Program-made: the position numbers and the translations under genes
The notes under the pieces: generated by a model
Database searches by the model: none
Seen by the model: the letters and a program-made list of their open reading frames with translations, nothing else
Told to the model about the DNA's origin: nothing
Shown: in pieces, positions 7,109-11,195 of the stretch
How positions within the stretch are numbered: position 1 is the stretch's first letter
Layout of the letters: every line of letters starts with the position of its first letter
From: an uncultured Caryophanales bacterium
GTDB lineage: Bacteria > Bacillota_I > Bacilli_A > RFN20 > CAG-826
Direction of reading: 5' to 3'
Assembly: GCA_946622925.1 (NCBI GenBank)
Contig: CAMOQM010000021.1
Span: 1-11,195, forward strand
DNA: 11,195 nt

Positions 7109-7872
7109 CTTTTTTCTCCTTTGATAATGAATATAGAACCATCTTCGGTGTCGATTTTTGAGGCATTGACCCCGAAGGTTTCTTCAATGATTTCGGGAGT
7201 GAAGCCTTCTTTATCTTTCACTCCTAATGATTTCCCTTCCTTAAGGAAGAGAAAGGTATCTCCTAACCTATAGGCGAGGTTAAGGTCATGGACGGCAAGA
7301 AGGACCGTCTTCTTATATTCTTTAGCCAATATTTCAACGTATGAGGCGATTAATTCTTCGCCAGCGATATCCAAATTAGAGGTAGGTTCATCGAACACGA
7401 TGATTTGGCTTTGCTGGGCGAGGGCTCTAGCGATGGCGATTTTTTGCCTTTCCCCGCCGGAAAGTTGGATAACGTTCCTATCTTTAAGATGGAGGAGATT
7501 AAGTTCCTCTAAGGTCTTAGTGACAACTTCATGATCGCTTTGTCCTGGAACGAAGGAGAAGTAGGGCAATCTTCCGAGCATCACCGTGTCATAGACCGAG
7601 GCCGGTTCGAAGGAAAGTATTTGAGGGACATAGGCGATTTTCTTGGCCCTTTCCCTAGGCTTAAATTCGTTTAAGGGTTTTTTATCGATAATGATATTGC
7701 CTTCTTTTAAGGGAAGTAATCCGCAGATGGATTTAAGCAAGGTGGATTTACCTGCCCCGTTAGGTCCGATTAAGATGCCGATTTTGCCTTCTTCCAAATG
7801 AAAATCGATATCCTTAAGGACGAGATTGGATTTCTTTTCATAACGCACGGAAAGGGAGGAGATTTTAATCAT
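7105..7872 (-). CDS. ABC importer ATPase subunit, FecE/BtuD type
   Basis: A 255-residue cytoplasmic ATPase that drives import through the neighbouring permease. All ABC motifs are intact: Walker A GPNGAGKS (36-43), Q-loop Gln84 in YVPQ, signature LSGGERQ (137-143), Walker B IIVFDEP (157-163) followed by the D-loop SNLD, and the switch His195 in VHDLN. VMLGRLPYFSFV (97-108) after the Q-loop is typical of the FecE/BtuD/HmuV group, in which a MLGRxPY-like segment follows. Its start overlaps the permease stop by 4 nt and its stop overlaps the binding-protein start by 4 nt, so the three are translationally coupled. A GGAAAGGAG ribosome site precedes the ATG at 7872. One ATPase gene with one permease gene implies a homodimer of each. 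Confidence 0.93.
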   Translation of the reverse strand: MIKISSLSVRYEKKSNLVLKDIDFHLEEGKIGILIGPNGAGKSTLLKSICGLLPLKEGNIIIDKKPLNEFKPRERAKKIAYVPQILSFEPASVYDTVMLGRLPYFSFVPGQSDHEVVTKTLEELNLLHLKDRNVIQLSGGERQKIAIARALAQQSQIIVFDEPTSNLDIAGEELIASYVEILAKEYKKTVLLAVHDLNLAYRLGDTFLFLKEGKSLGVKDKEGFTPEIIEETFGVNASKIDTEDGSIFIIKGEKR

Positions 7873-8939
7873 TGCTTATCTCCTTTCCTAGCGAATATCA
7901 AATATAGGAAGAAAGGCCCGCCTAATAAGGAAGTTATGGCCCCGATTGGCAAGACCGTACCATTACCGATTAACCTGGAAATCAGATCGGAGAATAAAAG
8001 CAATACCGAGCCAGCCATGATGGAAGCGGGGATTAATACCTTATGGTTATTGCCGATTATACGTTTCATGGCGTGGGGACAAATGATGCCAACAAAGCCG
8101 ATGATGCCTAGATAGGAAACGACGACCGCGGTGATGAGGGAGGATAATAACAAGGAAACAAACCGTAATAGGCCAACTCGGATACCTAAGCTTTTGGCGA
8201 CGTCTTCGCCACTAGCAAGGGCGTTATACCGCCATTGCAAGACAATGAATACTATGCAAGAAATAGCGACTACCCCTAGCATTATCCAATCGGTTTCATA
8301 GGTGGCTCTGCCTAAATCGCCAAAGGTCCAAATGATGGCCGCGGATAAACCAACGTCAGTCGCGAAGAATTGTAATAATGTCGTTAAAGCGGTCCAAACC
8401 GTACCTAAGGCAATGCCGGCGAGAACCACGATTTCGCTGGAGAAGGAACGGATCTTGCATAACCCTAGGACGATAAGGGTAGAAGCCATGGCAAAGATAA
8501 AAGCGATAGTGGAAGTGGCGAAGGGATTAGCCCCCACCGAATAGTTTGAAAGATTATTGCCTAAGGATAAGAAGCCCCCGGCAAATCCGATGATAGCCAC
8601 ATTGGCCCCAAACACGGCGGCATTAGATACGCCTAAAGTGGAAGGGGAGGCCATCGGATTCTTTAAGGTCGATTGCATGATTAACCCAGATACCGATAAG
8701 CCAGCCCCGGCGATAAGGGCCGCTAGTAGCCTAGGCAATCTGATTTGTTGGACGATTCTAACCGCGGAAGCCTTGCCTTGGCCAAATAAGGCCATGAATG
8801 ATTCGGAGAAAGCCATATTGGAAGAACCGACCATTAGCCCCAAAAAGAAAAGGACCACAATCAGAACGGATAAGACCACGAATGTGATGGCGGTCTTGCG
8901 GGTGAGGTTTTTCCTTTTAGCGCGTGAAAAATCTTCCAT
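7869..8939 (-). CDS. ABC importer permease, FecCD/BtuC family
   Basis: A 356-residue polytopic membrane protein with about ten hydrophobic segments, of the usual FecCD length. Family landmarks: RIVQQIRLPRLLAALIAGAGL (61-81), SGLIMQSTLKNPMASPSTLGVSN (84-106), the conserved LAGIALGT (173-180), the ATPase-coupling region SGEDVAKSLGIRV (243-255), GIIGFVGIICPHAMKRIIG (278-296), and PIGAITSLLGGPFFLYLI (331-348). It forms the membrane pore of a type II importer, working as a homodimer because only one permease gene is present. The first ~15 residues are basic and cytoplasmic. The gene opens the minus-strand operon. No ribosome site is visible before its ATG, and an extended -10-like sequence lies only 9 nt upstream, so the transcript may be nearly leaderless. 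The divergent TetR regulator starts 104 nt away. Confidence 0.93.
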   Translation of the reverse strand: MEDFSRAKRKNLTRKTAITFVVLSVLIVVLFFLGLMVGSSNMAFSESFMALFGQGKASAVRIVQQIRLPRLLAALIAGAGLSVSGLIMQSTLKNPMASPSTLGVSNAAVFGANVAIIGFAGGFLSLGNNLSNYSVGANPFATSTIAFIFAMASTLIVLGLCKIRSFSSEIVVLAGIALGTVWTALTTLLQFFATDVGLSAAIIWTFGDLGRATYETDWIMLGVVAISCIVFIVLQWRYNALASGEDVAKSLGIRVGLLRFVSLLLSSLITAVVVSYLGIIGFVGIICPHAMKRIIGNNHKVLIPASIMAGSVLLLFSDLISRLIGNGTVLPIGAITSLLGGPFFLYLIFARKGDKQ

Positions 8940-8948
8940 GACGAGAGG

Positions 8949-8957
8949 ATATTAGCA
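8949..8957 (-). promoter_or_regulatory. Candidate promoter of the importer operon (extended -10)
   Basis: On the minus strand TGCTAATAT (8957 down to 8949) matches an extended -10 (TGn then a TATAAT-like hexamer). Only a weak -35 (TTTTAT) lies 17 nt further up. Transcription would begin near 8942-8943, just before the ATG whose first base is 8939. Confidence 0.4.
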
Positions 8958-8993
8958 AAGGACCTAGGGAAATAAAACAAATATGCGGAAAAT

Positions 8994-9020
8994 GTTCGGA
9001 AAACCTTCCTTTTAACGAAC
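8994..9020. promoter_or_regulatory. Inverted repeat, likely operator of the TetR-family regulator
   Basis: GTTCG (8994-8998) and CGAAC (9016-9020) form the outer arms of a 27-bp dyad. Inner AAAA (9000-9003) faces TTTT (9010-9013), and weaker symmetry continues outward (AAAAT on the left, AAATT on the right). A direct repeat CGGAAAA (8986-8992 and 8997-9003) overlaps the left arm. TetR proteins bind as dimers to dyads of this size placed between the regulator and its divergent target, so this is the best operator candidate. It would overlap the -35 region of the regulator's own promoter. Confidence 0.55.
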
Positions 9021-9031
9021 AAATTGTCTAG

Positions 9032-9037
9032 TATGAT
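9032..9037 (+). promoter_or_regulatory. Candidate -10 box of the TetR-family gene; transcript may be leaderless
   Basis: TATGAT (9032-9037) is one base from TATAAT. Transcription would start about 7 nt further on, at or next to the ATG at 9044. No AGGAGG-like site precedes that ATG, and an in-frame TAG at 9029-9031 rules out an earlier start. The -35 is poor (TTTTAA, 9010-9015). Confidence 0.4.
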
Positions 9038-9043
9038 AAGCGT

Positions 9044-9598
9044 ATGGATCGAAGACAAAAGAAAACTAGACTCGCCTTATATAAGGCTTTCCAAGCTTGC
9101 TTAGGCGAAAAAGACTATGCCGATATTTCGGTAGAAGACGTATTGGCGAAATCGGGGATATCCCGTTCGACTTTTTACGCCCATTTCAAATCTAAGGACG
9201 ATCTTCGCGATTCGATAATGCGGAATATCTTCTCCCATGTCTTTTCCCATTCCTTAGAAGGGGAATCCAGCCACGATTTCTCCAAATCTTCGGTTTTGGA
9301 TTACGAGCATTTATTCACCCATATCCTTTATCACCTCCGCGACGATAAGTCTTTGATTCGGGTTTTGCTTGCTTCTAGTTGCCGGCAAGCCATCATGGAA
9401 GAGATGAGGGCCGGGGTGGAGCCGCTTATCAAAAGATGCATCAAGGATCGGACCTTGGTGAAGCGGGGCGTACCCGATGAATTGGCCCTTTTGATGCTTC
9501 GCGAGGATTTCGTTGTTTCGGTTTCTTATTGGTTTGATCGGGGTTGTCTAGAATCCCCGGAGATAATGACCCATTATATCTTTGAGGCAAATAAGTAA
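9044..9598 (+). CDS. TetR/AcrR-family transcriptional regulator
   Basis: A 184-residue DNA-binding repressor. The N-terminal part (residues 5-50) is a classic TetR helix-turn-helix: TRLALYKAFQACLGEKDYADISVEDVL, then AKSGISRSTFYAHFKSKDDL, where the recognition helix is SRSTFYAHF. The C-terminal ligand and dimer domain (about 55-184) includes HLFTHILYHLRDDKSLIRVLL and LREDFVVSVSYWFDRGCLESPEIMTHYI, which resembles the DhaS/TetR_C_8-like group in Bacillota. The effector is unknown. It is divergent from the importer operon with a 27-bp dyad between them, so it most likely controls the importer and itself; the effector may be the importer's ligand or a related metabolite. The helix-turn-helix follows the start at the normal distance, which supports ATG 9044 in spite of the missing ribosome site. 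Confidence 0.9.
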   Translation: MDRRQKKTRLALYKAFQACLGEKDYADISVEDVLAKSGISRSTFYAHFKSKDDLRDSIMRNIFSHVFSHSLEGESSHDFSKSSVLDYEHLFTHILYHLRDDKSLIRVLLASSCRQAIMEEMRAGVEPLIKRCIKDRTLVKRGVPDELALLMLREDFVVSVSYWFDRGCLESPEIMTHYIFEANK

Positions 9599-9618
9599 AC
9601 TATAGTTAACTTTTTCTT
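9595..9618 (+). terminator. Weak AT-rich hairpin with T-run after the TetR gene
   Basis: An imperfect palindrome centred on AACTATAGTT (9598-9607), extended by GT/AC at 9595-9596 and 9609-9610, is followed by TTTTTCTT (9611-9618). It overlaps the stop codon. The stem is AT-rich and has almost no loop, so it could be a weak terminator, or a dyad serving as a protein site. Confidence 0.3.
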
Positions 9619-9642
9619 AGATCCCATCGAAGTTTTCCTTCC

Positions 9643-9671
9643 TTGTGTATACGGGCGCGCTTAGGTATAAT
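9643..9671 (+). promoter_or_regulatory. Strong housekeeping promoter of the Fe-S/FAD oxidoreductase gene
   Basis: TTGTGT (-35, 9643-9648), a 17-nt spacer and a perfect TATAAT (-10, 9666-9671). The spacer contains GGGCGCGC. The expected start is near 9678, giving a leader of about 45 nt with a purine-rich ribosome site AGGAAAGGG (9707-9715) before ATG 9723. Confidence 0.8.
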
Positions 9672-9679
9672 GGCCCTAG

Positions 9680-9703
9680 AAACTGAATAATTTCTCTCAG
9701 TTT
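9680..9703 (+). promoter_or_regulatory. Stem-loop at the 5' end of the oxidoreductase mRNA
   Basis: AAACTGA (9680-9686) pairs with TCAGTTT (9697-9703) around a 10-nt loop. It lies immediately after the expected transcription start, so it could protect the mRNA 5' end or, as DNA, act as an operator dyad. No T-run follows, so it is not a terminator. Confidence 0.45.
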
Positions 9704-9722
9704 ATCAGGAAAGGGTAAACAT

Positions 9723-11195
9723 ATGATTTACAAAGACGTAGTACACGTAGATCCGCCAAATTTCGACGAGATTAAAAAACGCGAGAAGAGGCCGATTATT
9801 TTAAAACTCGGTCAAAAGATCACCGACCGTAAGTTCCGTAAGATCAATTACGATGACCCGGAATATTATGGACTTGCCGCTTTCGTTTCCGATAAGGAAG
9901 CCGAAATCGGTTTGACCATGGAACTACGCCATGGCTACACCTTCGAGGAAATGAAGAAGAAAACCAAGAAGATGGGGATGTCGGACAAAGAACTCGAAGA
10001 GACTTTGTACCACATGGGCTATACCGGCATCATCGAATGGCATTACCGTAAAAACGAAGATGGAACCAGGACCAGATTATATGTCCTTCCCCGTTTCATC
10101 ATGGGCAGCGCCGAATTTTCCAATATGCGCCGCGACCAAATCGAAAAGGCTCCGGAAATCGCCCGTTTCTTCGAACGCATGACCTTTGACCCCCTCAATG
10201 GCCTAACCGAAATGATCCCGCCCGGAGGCGCTGGCATCGGTATGCACGTCATCCCGGTCGAAAAAGCCATCGAGCATGAATCCACCGCGATCGATATCGA
10301 AAAGATCTCCTACTGGATTGATAAATACGAAGGCCACCTTGCCGCTTCCCCTTGCTCTTGCACCATGTGCGAAGAAGTCTTGGGCGTAGGCGGTGCCCGT
10401 GACGCCGAAGACTGGTGTCTCGCCGTTGGCGATATGGCCGACTATTGCGTCGAAACCCATAAAGCCCACTATATCGATAAGGAAGAATTCCTCCGCATCT
10501 GCAAGAAAGCCGAGGAAAATGGCTACGTCCACCAAATCACCAATAACGATGGCGCCGGCAAGATCATCGCCGTTTGTAACTGCGATCCCAAGGTTTGCCA
10601 CGCCCTTCGCACCTCCCAATTATTCAATACCCCGAACCTTTCCCGTTCCGCCTACGTCGCCAAAGTCAAAAAGGAAAACTGCGTCGCCTGCGGACGCTGC
10701 GTCGAATATTGCCCTGCCGGTGCGGTTAGATTAGGTCAAAAGCTTTGTAAGAAAGATAAGACCGAAGTCGTCTATCCGAGGATGGAAGATCCCTTCGTCA
10801 CCAAGTGGGGCAGGGAAAAATGGACCGAGGACTACAATAACGCCAACCGCGTCAACTGCTATCCTACCGGTACCGCTCCCTGTAAGTCGGCTTGCCCGGC
10901 CCACATCGCCATCCAAGGTTACCTCAAACTAGCCGCCCAAGGCCGCTACGAAGAAGCCCTTGCCTTAATCAAGAAGAATAACCCCTTCCCCGCCATTTGC
11001 GGACGCGTTTGCAATAAGAGATGCGAAGACGCCTGTACCCGTGGCACCATCGATAAGGCCATCGCCATCGATGCCGTTAAGAAGTTCTTAGCTGAACGCG
11101 ATCTTGATCCCAAGACCCGTTATATCCCCGAAAAGGAAATCCCAGCCGCGGCCGAAAACTTCGAATTCCCCCAGAAGATCGCCATCATCGGCGCT
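9723..11195 (+). CDS. Large Fe-S/FAD oxidoreductase (glutamate-synthase-beta/DPD-like), 5' part
   Basis: The frame stays open from ATG 9723 to the window end (491 residues seen), so the 3' end is missing. An N-terminal region (~1-205) has no obvious cofactor motif. A Cys-rich segment follows with CSCTMC (211-216), Cys232, Cys242 and CNCDPKVC (285-292), then LFNTPNLSRSAYVAKV and a 4Fe-4S ferredoxin motif CVACGRCVEYCP (320-331). Next is the alpha-helical Fe-S domain found ahead of FAD/NAD(P) domains in glutamate synthase beta and dihydropyrimidine dehydrogenase: CKSACPAHIAIQGYLKLAAQGR (387-408) and NNPFPAICGRVCNKRCEDACTRG (419-441). The last residues, KIAIIGA, begin the FAD-binding Rossmann fold. 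It probably moves electrons between NAD(P)H and ferredoxin or another carrier in the cytoplasm; the substrate is unknown. Codons are strongly C-ending (ATC, GCC, GTC, ACC), unlike the neighbours, which with the strong promoter suggests high expression. Confidence 0.85.
   Translation, partial: MIYKDVVHVDPPNFDEIKKREKRPIILKLGQKITDRKFRKINYDDPEYYGLAAFVSDKEAEIGLTMELRHGYTFEEMKKKTKKMGMSDKELEETLYHMGYTGIIEWHYRKNEDGTRTRLYVLPRFIMGSAEFSNMRRDQIEKAPEIARFFERMTFDPLNGLTEMIPPGGAGIGMHVIPVEKAIEHESTAIDIEKISYWIDKYEGHLAASPCSCTMCEEVLGVGGARDAEDWCLAVGDMADYCVETHKAHYIDKEEFLRICKKAEENGYVHQITNNDGAGKIIAVCNCDPKVCHALRTSQLFNTPNLSRSAYVAKVKKENCVACGRCVEYCPAGAVRLGQKLCKKDKTEVVYPRMEDPFVTKWGREKWTEDYNNANRVNCYPTGTAPCKSACPAHIAIQGYLKLAAQGRYEEALALIKKNNPFPAICGRVCNKRCEDACTRGTIDKAIAIDAVKKFLAERDLDPKTRYIPEKEIPAAAENFEFPQKIAIIGA

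Noticed and set aside
3231..9020. Shared AACGAAC before the sigma gene and in the TetR-gene dyad, as a possible common operator
   Set aside because: Only seven bases are shared and the flanks differ (AACGAACGTTTT versus AACGAACAAATT); this can occur by chance.
10203..10619. A 138-codon open frame on the minus strand inside the oxidoreductase gene
   Set aside because: It lies antisense to a clear Fe-S protein whose strong C-ending codon bias removes stops on the opposite strand. No ribosome site or recognisable domain was seen; it is a shadow frame.
1..11195. Mollicute-style reassignment of TGA to Trp
   Set aside because: All Trp codons in the conserved proteins are TGG, and TGA ends the importer ATPase at its overlap with the binding-protein gene, so the standard bacterial code fits.
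1..11195. Mobile elements, CRISPR arrays, tRNA or rRNA genes
   Set aside because: No transposase or integrase, long repeats with regular spacers, or cloverleaf-like segments were seen; the intergenic spaces are short and accounted for by promoters and terminators.

Overview
The window is an 11.2 kb piece of a bacterial chromosome, densely packed with short-spaced genes that mostly have AGGAGG-type ribosome sites. The standard genetic code applies: Trp is TGG and TGA is a stop. AT-leaning mixed codon use, Bacillota-style lipoproteins, an RsbU/RsbW-like phosphatase-kinase fusion and an oxygen-sensitive-looking Fe-S flavoprotein suggest an anaerobic, probably uncultured Bacillota (Firmicutes). 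It may be a Bacilli-class gut or sediment lineage near Erysipelotrichales, RF39 or Acholeplasmatales. That placement is inference from style only. No RNA genes, CRISPR arrays, insertion sequences or phage genes were seen.

Layout. (1) 2-3230, plus strand: the 3' end of a SpoIIE-type phosphatase fused to a histidine-kinase-like ATPase domain, then recN (DNA repair), then a cytosolic alpha/beta-hydrolase esterase; gaps are 2 nt. (2) 3278-5904, plus strand: an ECF sigma factor, a membrane-anchored serpin and a small lipoprotein, preceded by a sequence resembling an ECF-type promoter and closed by a bidirectional terminator. (3) 8939-5942, minus strand: a FecCD-type permease, its ATPase and a FecB/BtuF-type binding lipoprotein, with two ATGA overlaps. 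This is a complete importer for an iron complex, haem, cobalamin or a similar ligand. (4) 9044-9598, plus strand: a divergent TetR-family regulator. A 27-bp dyad lies between it and the importer, so it is the likely regulator. (5) 9723 to the window end, plus strand: a 5' part of a large multi-cluster Fe-S/FAD oxidoreductase of the glutamate-synthase-beta/DPD type, with its own strong promoter and highly C-ending codons that suggest high expression.

The most interesting unit is the sigma-serpin-lipoprotein operon. The serpin has a 48-residue cytoplasmic tail, one membrane span and an outside serpin domain. It sits one base after the sigma gene, which is the place and the architecture of an anti-sigma factor. 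This would be a protease-sensing ECF switch in which the serpin fold is the sensor, or a sigma-controlled protease-defence operon. A second point is that both divergent genes at 8939 and 9044 lack a ribosome site and have -10-like hexamers at the spacing expected for leaderless or nearly leaderless mRNAs.
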